From: Ferruginibacter sp.
GTDB taxonomy: Bacteria; Bacteroidota; Bacteroidia; Chitinophagales; Chitinophagaceae
DNA: 64,000 nucleotides
Assembly: GCA_030831945.1 (NCBI GenBank)
Contig: JAURKC010000019.1
Coordinates: 1 to 64,000 of the forward strand
Direction of reading: 5' to 3'
Position numbers and translations under genes: made by a program. Below are positions 20,205 through 30,147 of the stretch, piece by piece (position 1 is the first letter of the stretch; the number at the start of each line of letters is the position of its first letter). A model generated the notes under the pieces. It did not search any database. It was not told the DNA's origin and saw only the letters and a list, made by a program, of their open reading frames with translations.

Positions 20205-20602
20205 TCATCCATATAAACTTTACAGGTATCATTCACCAAAGCGCATTCAATTTTAAAGGTCTCATTTGTTCCTAAAATTGTTCGTTGATAGGTCAATGAC
20301 CAGCTGGTATTAGTTTTCTGTTTGATTCCAACCTTCTTTAGAGAATAACCAAAGCGAGCATTTGATAATTTTTCTTCGATGCTATTTTTGCTTTTCCCAT
20401 CTAAAGCTGGGCCATAAATAAAATTACAGACTTTATCATATTGCTGATTCTTATGAAGTACTTGTAAGTAATTTAAAACATTGGTATTATAAAAACATAA
20501 AGGGTTCTTAAATAAACAGGATCCAATATTTTGAGCGTATCCTTTATTCAATAAAGAAAAGGTGCAAAATAAAATAAGAAATATAATAGGCCTTGTTTTC
20601 AT
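20177..20602 (-). CDS. Small secreted protein of unknown function
   Basis: 141 residues with a signal peptide (about 1-23, ending NKGYAQ). The mature part has four cysteines (SCLFKNPLCF near the N-terminus; IECALVNDTC near the C-terminus), which could form disulfides after export. No family is recognised. It lies 31 bp downstream of the sialate O-acetylesterase gene on the same strand and could be transcribed with it. Its last codons form part of the hairpin terminator. Confidence 0.6.
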   Translation of the reverse strand: MKTRPIIFLILFCTFSLLNKGYAQNIGSCLFKNPLCFYNTNVLNYLQVLHKNQQYDKVCNFIYGPALDGKSKNSIEEKLSNARFGYSLKKVGIKQKTNTSWSLTYQRTILGTNETFKIECALVNDTCKVYMDEKAWNIIFN

Positions 20603-20633
20603 TTTATAATGATGAAATATTTATCAATTAAAT

Positions 20634-22589
20634 CTATTGTGTTATCCCTTTCCAATTGTCTGTTCTAAAAGAGGATGCTGGCAAATCAGCACTATTGTAA
20701 AGATTGGCATCTTCTGGATTATTGCTCCACGCATAGCGAACTGCAACTGGATGTAGCACCTCAGAAGAACTTATTTGAAGCGTATTGACTCCAGTGATTT
20801 TTCCTGTCGCCCAATGAAACTGATGATCTTCTCCAGCTATTGCAAACCCTTTAAGGTAACCATACTTATCTTTTATCTTTATTCCACTTCCGATTTGATC
20901 AAAGGTTAGGGTAACCTTATTCCCTTCCACATTCATTGATTGATAAACAGGACCAGTGTAAACAATATCTTTTTGATAAGCAACTTTCAATCCTGCTAAA
21001 GCCAATCTCAATCCTACTGTCTGCTTATTCTTTGGATGAATATCTAAAGCCTCGCCAACATCAGTGGTCACCGCCATTCCTGTATTGGGCAAAGCAAGTG
21101 TCATGGTCTGTGCTTCTCTTAATTCAGCCCAATCACTTTCTACAGGTATTGAATCTTGTTTTCTCAAGTTTGCTAATTGAACAAACAAGAAGGGAAAATC
21201 TCCTTGATTCCAATGCGCTCTCCAATCTTTAATTAGATCAGGAAATACACGTCGGTATTGCTTAGCCCTTTCTACATTTGATTCCCCTTGATACCATATT
21301 GCACCTTTAATTGCGAAGGGAACTAATGGATGAATCATTGCATTGTAAAGCAAGGTTGGATAAGAGTTTGGACTTAATACCGCATTGAATTTTACAATGC
21401 CCACTTTGTATTTCCAACTGCCCACCAATGAAATGTTATGATCTCCTGATTGCAAATACAAGGTAGCGGGATTACCGTAAACTCCTCCCATTCCTCCGAT
21501 ATCTTCTATTCGAACAGTAATAATGTTTTTGCCTGTTTTAAGTACGCCAGCATTAATTGGATAGACTCTTGATTTTTCTGCTTGAAGCCTTGTAGAACCA
21601 ATTAACACACCATTAATATAAGTGCTGTCAGAGTCATTTATTTTAGCAAGATAAAGGGTTGATTTTTGTTTTGCTTCATCTGCACTAAGGGTAATCTCTT
21701 TTCTAAACCATACAATTCCATCCACTCCTTGAAGACCATTCGACTCAATATATCCTGGAAGCTCCATCGTTTTCCATGCAGCATCATTATATGCAGGTGC
21801 AGCCCAAAGCGCTTGGCCATTTTTCATCCCCTTATCAATAGTAGATGTTTCACCAACTCTTTGCTTCACTTCATTCTCAACCGATTTAGCATAGTCATCT
21901 AAATTTACCTTTTTAAGCTGCGCTAGCTGATTGGTAAAATCTGGATTTTGTCCAATCGTTTGTTCGCTAGTCCATGTTTCTGCAATCGTTCCACCCCAAG
22001 AGCTATTAATTAATCCAATCGCAACATTTAATTTTTGATGCAGCTCTCTTCCAAAGAAATAGCCTACTGCAGAAAAATTGGATGAAGTAGCAGGTGAACA
22101 CTGCGACCATTCTCCATCCTGTAGTTTTTCCTGTTGCTGATGGGATATTGTTTTTTTGACAGTAAAAAGTCGAATGTTAGGATAGTTAGATGCTGCCACT
22201 TCAGCCTCACCATTTTTAGAGGTAATCAATTGAAACTCCATATTGGATTGTCCTGAACATACCCATACTTCTCCAATCATAACATTTTCAAAACTAAGAT
22301 TTGTCTTTCCTTGAATAGTTAGTTGATAAGGACCGCCATAATTCATAGCAGGAAGTTTGACATTCCATTTACCCTCCTTATCTGCAGTGGTTGACATACT
22401 AGATTGATCTATGGCAACCGTTACTTTTTCACCAGGAGTAGCCCATCCCCAAACTGGAATGGCCATTCCTTTTTGAAGAACCATATTATTACTAAAGTAA
22501 GTCGGAACTTTTACTTGAGCAGTTAATGAACCTGCTAACAATAACAATAGTAAGGTTGCCCATTTTTTAGATTTGGAAATCATTCGCAT
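20634..22589 (-). CDS. Sialate O-acetylesterase family (SASA) carbohydrate esterase
   Basis: 651 residues with a signal peptide (about 1-25, SLTAQ). The SGNH/GDSL-type SASA domain shows the nucleophile in CSGQSNMEF (S115), the second block IWYQGESN and the catalytic acid-base pair in DIHPKNK. A beta-galactosidase-type jelly-roll domain (about 265-390, VWFRKEITLSADEAKQ, SDSTYINGVLIGST) is inserted between the first and second catalytic blocks, as is usual in Bacteroidota members. These enzymes remove acetyl groups from sialic acid or plant polysaccharides such as xylan. Expected location is periplasm or surface. No sialidase or PUL is adjacent, so the natural substrate is open. Confidence 0.88.
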   Translation of the reverse strand: MRMISKSKKWATLLLLLLAGSLTAQVKVPTYFSNNMVLQKGMAIPVWGWATPGEKVTVAIDQSSMSTTADKEGKWNVKLPAMNYGGPYQLTIQGKTNLSFENVMIGEVWVCSGQSNMEFQLITSKNGEAEVAASNYPNIRLFTVKKTISHQQQEKLQDGEWSQCSPATSSNFSAVGYFFGRELHQKLNVAIGLINSSWGGTIAETWTSEQTIGQNPDFTNQLAQLKKVNLDDYAKSVENEVKQRVGETSTIDKGMKNGQALWAAPAYNDAAWKTMELPGYIESNGLQGVDGIVWFRKEITLSADEAKQKSTLYLAKINDSDSTYINGVLIGSTRLQAEKSRVYPINAGVLKTGKNIITVRIEDIGGMGGVYGNPATLYLQSGDHNISLVGSWKYKVGIVKFNAVLSPNSYPTLLYNAMIHPLVPFAIKGAIWYQGESNVERAKQYRRVFPDLIKDWRAHWNQGDFPFLFVQLANLRKQDSIPVESDWAELREAQTMTLALPNTGMAVTTDVGEALDIHPKNKQTVGLRLALAGLKVAYQKDIVYTGPVYQSMNVEGNKVTLTFDQIGSGIKIKDKYGYLKGFAIAGEDHQFHWATGKITGVNTLQISSSEVLHPVAVRYAWSNNPEDANLYNSADLPASSFRTDNWKGITQ

Positions 22590-22800
22590 GGTTGGATAAG
22601 TTTAATTATAGAAAATATATTACTGCATTTTGTATGTAGAAAAACTACACTAAATAATTGCATTTTCATTCTGGTCGAAGGGGTCAATTATTTTTCGACA
22701 AAACAAAGGAAACATTTTAGCAAGCTTTTCTTGATTTAAAGATATGGTTTTAGTACGAATTGATCATGCTATGCAATCCACCATAGTTTTTCTTCTTAAT

Positions 22801-22838
22801 AAAAAAAGGGTTAGCGACTTTTCAATCACCAACCCTTT
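22801..22838 (-). terminator. Intrinsic terminator after propeller/phosphoesterase gene
   Basis: Read on the minus strand, an AAAGGGTT/AACCCTTT stem of 8 bp with an 18-nt loop is followed by a run of T. It lies 21 bp beyond the stop of the minus-strand gene at 22859. Confidence 0.6.
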
Positions 22839-22858
22839 ACAATTCATTTCGATTAATG

Positions 22859-25306
22859 CTAATCGTTATCTTTTTTAGGTTGCTCTTTTACAAAAGCAGC
22901 CCTCACAGGTGATGGTGCTGATTTGCCTTTAAGTCCCTGCCAAAGAATTTCATTCATCACTAAATCTGGTACCCTATCTTCTTTACTCCAATCATATTTT
23001 TCAGAAAGGATTGCCATAGCTGATCCAGTTTTGGCTTTGGGGTTTCTGTCATTCAAATTAATATTAGCAGGCAAATGATTAAAAACAGAATTGTCTGGTT
23101 GACTAGTGAATGAGCGCCACATAGGTGTAGCAGCCGCATCAAATTGAGTCATTGGAGGAAGACCTAAAATTAATTCCATGGTTCTAAGCATTCCAGAAGT
23201 GGTATACATGGTATGGTCAACAAAACTACGTTTTACATAAGGACCTACTACATAAGCTGGACTTCTATGAGCATCGACATGATCAGGTCCATTTTGTGCA
23301 TCATCTTCTAAAATAAAAACAACTGATTCTTTCCAAATAGTACTCTTACTCAAATGATCAACGAACATACCTACCGCTAAGTCGTTATCTGCTACATGCG
23401 AATAAGGAGTTAGACTTCCTGCGCGCATCCCCTCTGTATGGTCGTTACCCATTCTAATGGAATTAAATTTTGGAACCGCATTAATCGCAATCAATGAATC
23501 AAAATCTTTTTTCCATTGTCTAAATCTTACTGTATCTCTTACGGCTAATCCATAAGGAGCAAATGCTGCTGCATGTCCTTTTAATGATTCCAATCTTGGT
23601 TTTGTACCAAAATCATCCGCAACAAATTCACCATAAGAACGGTAACTCACATTATTTTTGGCACAAAAATCCCAGATAAAACCATCTTTATTGTTACCGA
23701 TTTTTAAGGTAGCCGACGTTCCATGTGTTCCCCCTTTTCCGCCATAACTAGCTGGCCAGTTTTTTTCTACATAGTCATTTGCATAAGCACCCATACTCCA
23801 ATTATGTCCATCTGCGCTGACCTCTGCATCTACATAAAAATTATCTAGTAACACATACTCTCTTGCAAACTTGTGTTGATTAGGAGTAACATGATTTCCA
23901 AATAATAATAAACTAGTATCACCATTGCCGCCTTTTACATCACTCAATACTTGATCAAAAGTTCTATTTTCTTTGATGATATAAAATACATACTTAATTG
24001 GAGACGGATCACCCACTTTCATTGGAATAGGATTACCCGCTTTGCCTTCAGCATTCAATTCTTTTTGCTTTGTGTAGGGCGTATTTTTATATACTGCCTT
24101 TGAAAAAATATCTAATTGCGCCTTGGATGGTTCACTAAAAATACTGAGCGACCCCCTGAACAAAGAGCCGATATATTGCACATCTACTGGTTTAGTACTA
24201 TCTGCAGCATGACTTAATACTACTTGCTTTTTATTGATTGGATTAGGTCCAAAAGGATTGGCATAAGAACTTAAACCCTTACCATTTAATACATATACAT
24301 TTTTTCCTAAAACTTTTACATTAGTTGGATACCAGCCAACAGGGATAAATCCTTTTGATTTGCTTTTTGAAATTACAGACACATCAAATACTGAAAGGCA
24401 ATTGTTATCTGCATTAGCAATATATAATGTTTTCTCATCTTCGCTTAATGCTAAACCATTACTGGTTGATCCAGAAGGAGACCCTGGATACAATGCAGCA
24501 CTCAATGTTTCAACAACTGTATTGTTTTTAGTATTAATTACAGAAACTGAATTGTCTTGCGAATTAGCTACAAAAAGATAATTCCCTTTTTTATTCAACA
24601 ACAGTTCATTCGGATGATCGCCCACAGCAATCTCTGCAGTAATCTTAGCGCTTTCAATATCGTAAATCAATACTTTTTTATCTCCCCAAAGGCTGATGTA
24701 CAATATTTTTTTATCCAAAGACAATTTACAAGCGTATACTTCTGCACCCAATTTTAATTGGCTGAGCAGTTGATTAGTAGCTAAGTCAAATACATATAAA
24801 CTCTTTGCTTCCTTTGTAACTACAAATAATTTTTTATTCACCTTTTCATCTACATCCAATCCTGCAGTACCTATTGCAAAAGGCCAAGCCTTACCTAATA
24901 AAAAAGAATCCACCAACTTCATTTTGCTATCATTGATTGAGTACTTATTGACTCGATTATCATGACCGCCTGAAACATAAAGCGATTGATCATTACTGCC
25001 AAAAGCTATACCATACCATGCTTTTGGAATAAACATACTATCAACCACTTGAGCTTTTGCAATATCTATTAAATGAATACAATGCGCACTCTGTCCATTA
25101 TTAGTAACTGCCATCAGTTTTTTATTGTTACTAATCGCCATATTTAATGGCAGGTCGGCCAAACTAATATTTTTACCGATTGGTGTAATTGACCAGCCAT
25201 TAGGCAATAGCACCCGCTTGGCGTCTAACTGAGCAATTGATTGAGCAAATAATAAGTTACTTGCTGAAATGAAGGTTAATAATAGTGCTAAAATCCAGTT
25301 TTTCAT
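22859..25306 (-). CDS. YncE-like beta-propeller fused to alkaline phosphatase-family phosphoesterase
   Basis: 815 residues with a signal peptide (about 1-22, LLFAQ). Residues about 35-340 are a YncE/cytochrome cd1-type seven-bladed propeller made of repeats such as LFVVTKEAKSLYVFDLAT, LFVANSQDNSVSVINT and LYIANADNNCLSVFDV. Residues about 420-740 form a phosphoesterase domain: FYIIKENRTFDQVL, NFYVDAEVSADGHNW, NDHTEGMRAG and FILEDDAQNGPDHVDAHRSP. This bifunctional architecture is known from many Bacteroidota and Acidobacteria, where the phosphoesterase resembles phospholipase C/acid phosphatase. The substrate is unknown. It is likely a single-gene unit with its own terminator. Confidence 0.85.
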   Translation of the reverse strand: MKNWILALLLTFISASNLLFAQSIAQLDAKRVLLPNGWSITPIGKNISLADLPLNMAISNNKKLMAVTNNGQSAHCIHLIDIAKAQVVDSMFIPKAWYGIAFGSNDQSLYVSGGHDNRVNKYSINDSKMKLVDSFLLGKAWPFAIGTAGLDVDEKVNKKLFVVTKEAKSLYVFDLATNQLLSQLKLGAEVYACKLSLDKKILYISLWGDKKVLIYDIESAKITAEIAVGDHPNELLLNKKGNYLFVANSQDNSVSVINTKNNTVVETLSAALYPGSPSGSTSNGLALSEDEKTLYIANADNNCLSVFDVSVISKSKSKGFIPVGWYPTNVKVLGKNVYVLNGKGLSSYANPFGPNPINKKQVVLSHAADSTKPVDVQYIGSLFRGSLSIFSEPSKAQLDIFSKAVYKNTPYTKQKELNAEGKAGNPIPMKVGDPSPIKYVFYIIKENRTFDQVLSDVKGGNGDTSLLLFGNHVTPNQHKFAREYVLLDNFYVDAEVSADGHNWSMGAYANDYVEKNWPASYGGKGGTHGTSATLKIGNNKDGFIWDFCAKNNVSYRSYGEFVADDFGTKPRLESLKGHAAAFAPYGLAVRDTVRFRQWKKDFDSLIAINAVPKFNSIRMGNDHTEGMRAGSLTPYSHVADNDLAVGMFVDHLSKSTIWKESVVFILEDDAQNGPDHVDAHRSPAYVVGPYVKRSFVDHTMYTTSGMLRTMELILGLPPMTQFDAAATPMWRSFTSQPDNSVFNHLPANINLNDRNPKAKTGSAMAILSEKYDWSKEDRVPDLVMNEILWQGLKGKSAPSPVRAAFVKEQPKKDND

Positions 25307-25533
25307 TGTTGATTATTTTAAAGGTGGTTGAGTTACAAAATATAGCTGAAGTTATTTCTGAAATTCGAAGTATCCAAAATTTCAAAAATATCAAATTGTT
25401 AACAGGTAATCTAGACTGATTTATTATAAAATTACATTCCCTAAATATACGAAAAGCTAGGGAATACTTAGAATGAATGCTGACAGAAAATCTAAATTGC
25501 TTTTTTGAAAAGATCTTCAAAATAAAAATACTT

Positions 25534-25541
25534 TATATTTG
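25534..25541 (+). promoter_or_regulatory. Candidate -7 promoter box for sugar-oxidation operon
   Basis: TATATTTG fits TAnnTTTG and lies 33 bp before the aldo/keto reductase ATG. A TTTG at about 25504 is a weak -33 candidate but is further away than usual. Confidence 0.45.
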
Positions 25542-25574
25542 TTTAACCTCATTTAACAATACTGAAATTTACTA

Positions 25575-26516
25575 ATGGAATACCGCAAACTAGGAAAGAC
25601 GAATGAGCAGCTATCCGTTCTAGGATTTGGTGCCTCACCACTGGGAAATGTTTTTGATGTATGCGAAGAAAAAGTTGGTGTGAACGCCGTTCACTATGCG
25701 ATCGACCATGGTGTAAACTTTTTTGACGTCTCCCCTTTTTACGGAATCACGCTAGCCGAAACAAGATTAGGTAAGGCCTTAGTTGGAAAACGTAAGAATA
25801 TTTTTTTAGCTACCAAATGCGGTCGCTATGACTTGCGTATTTTTGATTTTTCTGCCAAGCGCATCATGGCAAGTATCGATGAATCTCTTCAAAGATTAAA
25901 AACAGACTATGTAGACTTATTTCAACTTCATGATATTGAATTTGTAACTAAGGAACAGATATTAAATGAGGCAATGCCAGCAATTGAAAAAATTAAAGCG
26001 GCTGGAAAAACCAGATTTATTGGAATTTCAGGTTTACCCGTTCGCTATTTAGCTGAAATTGCTAGACAAGTAGAGCTAGACACCGTACTTTCTTGGGCAC
26101 ATTATAATTTACTTCAAGATGAAATAAATAATGATTTAGTTCCGCTATCAAAAGAAAAAAATTTTGGATTAATGAATGCTGCGCCACTGATGCAAAGGAT
26201 CTTATCAGATGCTCCATTACCTGAATGGCATAACGCTCCAAAAGAGATGATAGCCATTCAACCTACATTATTAAAAATTTGTAAAAAATATGGCGTTCGT
26301 TTAAGTGATGTAGCCATACGTTATGCGATGGATCATCCACATATCACCACTACCATTGTAGGCATGAATAGCATGAGTAATATTCAACAAAATGTCGCTT
26401 CTTTAGATTTTAAAACTCCTCCAGAACTTTTAGAGGAGTTAAACTCAGTAATTGCCCCTGTTAAAAATTTAATGTGGTACGAAGGGCAGCCAGAAAATAA
26501 TATTCCTCGTCCATAA
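25575..26516 (+). CDS. Aldo/keto reductase, sugar 1-dehydrogenase-like
   Basis: 313 residues forming a TIM barrel of the aldo/keto reductase superfamily. The catalytic tetrad is visible as D51 and Y56 (FFDVSPFYG), K81 (LATKCGR) and H119 (LFQLHD). The similarity pattern (YRKLGKTNEQLSVLGFGASPLG, TDYVDLFQLHDIEF) is that of the L-galactose/L-fucose (D-threo-aldose 1-) dehydrogenase-like branch, which oxidises the anomeric carbon of free sugars with NAD(P). It is the first gene of a tight four-gene set: 7 bp to the alcohol dehydrogenase, then 3 bp gaps. Together with the mutarotase this suggests non-phosphorylating oxidation of a deoxyhexose or related sugar (inference). Confidence 0.85.
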   Translation: MEYRKLGKTNEQLSVLGFGASPLGNVFDVCEEKVGVNAVHYAIDHGVNFFDVSPFYGITLAETRLGKALVGKRKNIFLATKCGRYDLRIFDFSAKRIMASIDESLQRLKTDYVDLFQLHDIEFVTKEQILNEAMPAIEKIKAAGKTRFIGISGLPVRYLAEIARQVELDTVLSWAHYNLLQDEINNDLVPLSKEKNFGLMNAAPLMQRILSDAPLPEWHNAPKEMIAIQPTLLKICKKYGVRLSDVAIRYAMDHPHITTTIVGMNSMSNIQQNVASLDFKTPPELLEELNSVIAPVKNLMWYEGQPENNIPRP

Positions 26517-26523
26517 CATTATT

Positions 26524-27543
26524 ATGAAAGCATTATTTCTAACCGCCATCGGCCAAACTGAGATTAAAGAAATTGACAAACCCATTCCAAAGGCGGATGA
26601 AGTTTTATTAAAAATTGGGATGGTTGGATTCTGCGGTGGTGACCTAAATGGTTTTAAAGGTCTTTTTGAATTACAAGAATATCCCAATGTATTAGGACAT
26701 GAAGTAGGAGGCACTATTGAAGCAATGGGAAACCAAGTACCTAACAATTTTAAAATTGGTGATAAGGCTACTGTTTACCCATATTTAAATTGTGGTAAAT
26801 GTATCTCCTGTAGAAAGGGCAGACGAAATGCTTGTCAGGATAATAAGACAATGGGAGTTAGACGTCCTGGCGCAATGACTCATTACATTAGCATTCATTG
26901 GCAAGATTTATTTCTTTCTGAAAAACTTTCATTGAAAGAGCTTGCATTGGTAGAACCTTTAACCGTAGGCTTTCATGCAGCGGCAAGAGGTAGAGTGAGC
27001 AGTAAAGACAAAGTAGCAGTGATTGGTTGTGGTATTGTTGGAATGGGAGCGATTGCTTCTGCTGTCAATAGAGGTGCAGAAGTAATTGCAATAGATATCG
27101 ATGATGCTAAAATGGAGATTACAAAAAAGATTGGAGTAGCACATACTATTAATACCAACAATGAAAATTTACATGAAGCGCTGATGCGGATCACTGACGG
27201 CGATGGCCCAGATGTAATTATTGAAGCAGTAGGAAATGCAATTACTTATCGAGCTGCTGTCGATGAAGTAGCTTATACTGGGAGAGTGGTTTGCATTGGC
27301 TATGCAAAATCTGCAGTGGAATTTAATTCGGGTATTTTTGTTCGAAAGGAAATTGAAATATTAGGATCAAGAAATTGTACCGATGAATTTCCAGAAGTCA
27401 TTGCTTATTTAGAAGCGGGCAAATTTCCTGTAGAAGCAGTCATTTCAAAAGTAGTATCGCTAGAGGATGCTGGAGCGGCATTGGCTGATTGGGCAATGAA
27501 TGCAAAAGGAATTACAAAAATAATGGTCGATTTTGAAAAATAA
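26524..27543 (+). CDS. Zinc-binding medium-chain alcohol/polyol dehydrogenase
   Basis: 339 residues. The catalytic zinc site is C37, H59 and E60 (GFCGGD, VLGHEVGG); the structural zinc site is C90, C93, C96 and C104 (NCGKCISCRKGRRNAC). The Rossmann motif VIGCGIVGMGAIA follows at about 165-180 and DIDD gives NAD-type specificity. This is the threonine/sorbitol/galactonate-5-dehydrogenase-like group that oxidises sugar alcohols or sugar acids. It sits between the aldo/keto reductase and the isomerase. It plausibly acts on the product of the first gene, for example oxidation of a hydroxyl on an aldonate; this is inference. Confidence 0.85.
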   Translation: MKALFLTAIGQTEIKEIDKPIPKADEVLLKIGMVGFCGGDLNGFKGLFELQEYPNVLGHEVGGTIEAMGNQVPNNFKIGDKATVYPYLNCGKCISCRKGRRNACQDNKTMGVRRPGAMTHYISIHWQDLFLSEKLSLKELALVEPLTVGFHAAARGRVSSKDKVAVIGCGIVGMGAIASAVNRGAEVIAIDIDDAKMEITKKIGVAHTINTNNENLHEALMRITDGDGPDVIIEAVGNAITYRAAVDEVAYTGRVVCIGYAKSAVEFNSGIFVRKEIEILGSRNCTDEFPEVIAYLEAGKFPVEAVISKVVSLEDAGAALADWAMNAKGITKIMVDFEK

Positions 27544-27546
27544 AAT

Positions 27547-28365
27547 ATGATAAAATCTTGTGCAACCATCGCCTTAGTTCCAGCAATAAAATCGGGGCCA
27601 TGGATTTATTGGGACGATTTAGAAAAAAGTTTGGCGCATGCTTCTTCCTTGGGATTTGATGCAGTAGAACTATTCACTGAATCTTCGAATGCCTTAGATA
27701 TTGATGCAACTAAATTACTTTTAGAAAAATATAAATTGTCTATTGCAGCGGTAGGTTCGGGTGCTGGAAAAGTGATTCATGGATTTACTTTAACTGATCC
27801 CGATAAAGCGATAAGGCAAAAAGCAATTGATTTTATAGCCAACATGATTTCTTTTGGTGCGGCTTTTAATGCGCCTACAATTATTGGATCGATGCAAGGA
27901 AATATAGTGGCAGGTGGATCTCGAGATCAAGCAATGCAATGGCTTGCAGAGGGATTAAGTTATTTAGGTAAACATGCTGCAGCGCATCATGTAAAGTTAA
28001 TTTATGAACCATTAAACCGTTACGAGTCTAATCTGCTCAATACTCTTGAAGAGAGTGTTCAATTTTTAAACAAATACCAAATTAAGCAGGTAGGATTATT
28101 AGCCGATTTATTTCACATGAATATAGAAGAAGCTGATATGGCTGCTAGTATTCGAACCTATGGTGATTCCATCATACATGTGCATTTTGCAGATAGCAAT
28201 CGACGACCCGTAGGTAATGGCCATACTAACCTTAACGAAGTAGCTAAAGCCTTAAAAGAAATAAATTACCAAGGATTTGTTTCTGCTGAAGCATTTGCTT
28301 GGCCTAATCCTCAGGCGGCAGCTGAACAAACTATTGAATCCTTTAAAAAATATTTTAAAATTTAA
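27547..28365 (+). CDS. Sugar phosphate isomerase/epimerase-like TIM barrel
   Basis: 272 residues of the xylose isomerase-like TIM-barrel superfamily (AP endonuclease 2 fold). Metal-binding signatures of the tagatose/allulose 3-epimerase type are present: E in IYEPLNRYES, D and H in LLADLFHMNIEE, H in HVHFADSNRRPVGNGH and E in FVSAEAF. It follows the alcohol dehydrogenase by 3 bp and precedes the mutarotase by 3 bp. Likely a keto-sugar epimerase or isomerase. A related protein lies at 58703 and shares the EPLNR.ES and SFHMNIEE blocks. Confidence 0.82.
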   Translation: MIKSCATIALVPAIKSGPWIYWDDLEKSLAHASSLGFDAVELFTESSNALDIDATKLLLEKYKLSIAAVGSGAGKVIHGFTLTDPDKAIRQKAIDFIANMISFGAAFNAPTIIGSMQGNIVAGGSRDQAMQWLAEGLSYLGKHAAAHHVKLIYEPLNRYESNLLNTLEESVQFLNKYQIKQVGLLADLFHMNIEEADMAASIRTYGDSIIHVHFADSNRRPVGNGHTNLNEVAKALKEINYQGFVSAEAFAWPNPQAAAEQTIESFKKYFKI

Positions 28366-28368
28366 ATT

Positions 28369-28704
28369 ATGCAACGATTTTGTTTAGCCTTAGATTTAGT
28401 AGATGACGCTGAATTAATTAAAGAATATGAAATATATCATGCTAAGGGTAATGCTTGGCCAGAAGTAACCCAACATGATATTGATGCAGGAGTTTTGAAT
28501 ATAGAAATTTTCAGGACAGGAAATCGGATGTTCATGATTTTAGAAACGGTGGATGAATTTACATTTGAAAAGAAAGCAGCTTTTGATGCAACCAATCCTA
28601 AAATTGCTGAATGGGAAGAATTAATGTGGAAATTCCAACAACCACTGCCTTGGGCAAAAAATGGAGAAAAATGGATTTTGATGGATCGGATTTTTAAGTC
28701 ATAA
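28369..28704 (+). CDS. L-rhamnose mutarotase family protein
   Basis: 111 residues, the typical size of RhaM, a dimeric alpha/beta barrel that interconverts alpha and beta anomers of L-rhamnose and similar sugars. The family core is seen as Y23-H24 in EIYHAKGNAWPEV (the catalytic His and the WPE block), EIFRTGNRMFMILE and NPKIAEWEELMWKFQQPLPW. Being the last gene of the four-gene set, it supports a free, non-phosphorylated 6-deoxyhexose (rhamnose or fucose type) as the substrate. No signal peptide, so cytoplasmic. Confidence 0.85.
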   Translation: MQRFCLALDLVDDAELIKEYEIYHAKGNAWPEVTQHDIDAGVLNIEIFRTGNRMFMILETVDEFTFEKKAAFDATNPKIAEWEELMWKFQQPLPWAKNGEKWILMDRIFKS

Positions 28705-29107
28705 CATAAAACCGTCCATTGTTTTTTAACCTCCGTTGAACTTCCCTTTTTGATAATTAGATTAAGATAAATTATATATAATTTATTTTAATTATTTAAA
28801 TCCTTATTAATTAAATAATTAAATCGGGAAACTATATTATAAATACTACCCCTTAGTATTTACCCCTAGAATACCCGCTGCATTGGTGTATCCAAATTTT
28901 CATCCCTTAGTTTTAAGAATCAGTTCTTGTCAATTTAAATTAATATATTATATTATTTGAATGTTTATATTTTATGCATAAAATGAATAAATATTGAAAT
29001 AATTTTTTTTAAATAAAGTAATTCTTCTTTATTTTTGTCGAGAAAACAAGAATATACTTCCCATTTTACTATATACTTTTTTTTATTAATATTTAAATTC
29101 CAAAGCT
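28705..29107. other. AT-rich leader region upstream of glutamine synthetase
   Basis: 403 bp, very AT-rich with many TAATTTAA-type runs. No gene is seen. It contains one TAnnTTTG box (listed separately). The low GC and length suggest a regulated promoter for the nitrogen-assimilation gene; no operator was identified. Confidence 0.4.
29030..29037 (+). promoter_or_regulatory. Candidate -7 promoter box for glutamine synthetase
   Basis: TATTTTTG matches TAnnTTTG, 70 bp before the start codon. The -33 element is not obvious in the surrounding A/T runs. Confidence 0.4.
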
Positions 29108-30121
29108 ATGGCAGTTTCAAAATTAGAGTACATCTGGCTGGATGGTTACAAACCAACTCAATCATTAAGAAGTAAAACAAAAATTGAAAAAGATTTCAGT
29201 GGTAAATTAGAAGATTGTGGAGTTTGGTGTTTTGATGGTTCTTCAACAGAACAAGCGCCAGGTGGATCAAGTGATTGTTTGTTAAAACCTGTTTTTATTT
29301 GTAAAGATCCTCAGCGCAAAAATGCTTTTTTAGTAATGTGCGAAGTAATGAGTTCAGATGGAACTGCTCATCCAAGTAATGGAAGGGCTACTATCGATGA
29401 TGATGATAATGATTTCTGGTTTGGATTTGAACAAGAATATTTCTTATGGAATCCTGCTACTAATAAACCATTAGGTTTTCCAGAAGGTGGATACCCTGGA
29501 CCTCAAGGACCTTACTACTGTTCAGTAGGTGCTAACAATGCTTTCGGAAGAAATATTGTTGAAGAACATTTAGACGCATGTATTGAAGCGGGTTTAAATA
29601 TTGAAGGTATCAATGCTGAAGTGGCTGCTGGACAATGGGAGTTCCAGATATTTTCTAAAGGTGCAAAAGAAGCGGGTGATCAAATTTGGGTAGCTCGTTA
29701 TTTATTAGAAAGAATTGGTGAAACATACGGAGTGTCTATTAACTGGCATTGTAAACCATTGGGTACATTAGATTGGAATGGTTCTGGTATGCATGCTAAC
29801 TTCTCTAATACTACTTTAAGAACTTGTGGTAAAAAAGAATCTTATGATGCCATTTGCGAATCATTCAGACCATTTGTTAAAGAACATATTGAAGTTTATG
29901 GAGCAGATAATCATTTAAGATTAACTGGTAAACATGAAACTGCAAGCATTCATGATTTCTCTTTCGGTGTTTCTGACAGAGGCGCTTCTATTCGTATTCC
30001 AATTGGTGCGGTAGAGAAAGGATGGAAAGGATGGTTGGAAGATCGTCGTCCAAACTCTGCAGCTGATCCATACAAAGTAGCTGCAAGAATTATCAAAACA
30101 GTTAAAACTGCAAAGGTTTAG
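29108..30121 (+). CDS. Glutamine synthetase, type II-like short form
   Basis: 337 residues, matching the compact eukaryote-like GSII rather than the ~470-residue GSI or ~730-residue GSIII. The beta-grasp domain (about 1-90) has CGVWCFDGSSTEQAPGGSSD. The catalytic domain has FGFEQEYFLW, the PGPQGPYYCSVG substrate loop, NAEVAAGQWEFQIF, NWHCKPLGTLDWNGSGMHANFS, HLRLTGKHET and RGASIRIP. It condenses glutamate and ammonia with ATP to glutamine in the cytoplasm. It is a monocistronic unit with a long AT-rich leader and a strong terminator. GSII is found in several Bacteroidota. Its gene interrupts an otherwise sugar-catabolic neighbourhood. Confidence 0.92.
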   Translation: MAVSKLEYIWLDGYKPTQSLRSKTKIEKDFSGKLEDCGVWCFDGSSTEQAPGGSSDCLLKPVFICKDPQRKNAFLVMCEVMSSDGTAHPSNGRATIDDDDNDFWFGFEQEYFLWNPATNKPLGFPEGGYPGPQGPYYCSVGANNAFGRNIVEEHLDACIEAGLNIEGINAEVAAGQWEFQIFSKGAKEAGDQIWVARYLLERIGETYGVSINWHCKPLGTLDWNGSGMHANFSNTTLRTCGKKESYDAICESFRPFVKEHIEVYGADNHLRLTGKHETASIHDFSFGVSDRGASIRIPIGAVEKGWKGWLEDRRPNSAADPYKVAARIIKTVKTAKV

Positions 30122-30147
30122 TAATTCCTAAATATCATTTCCTATAA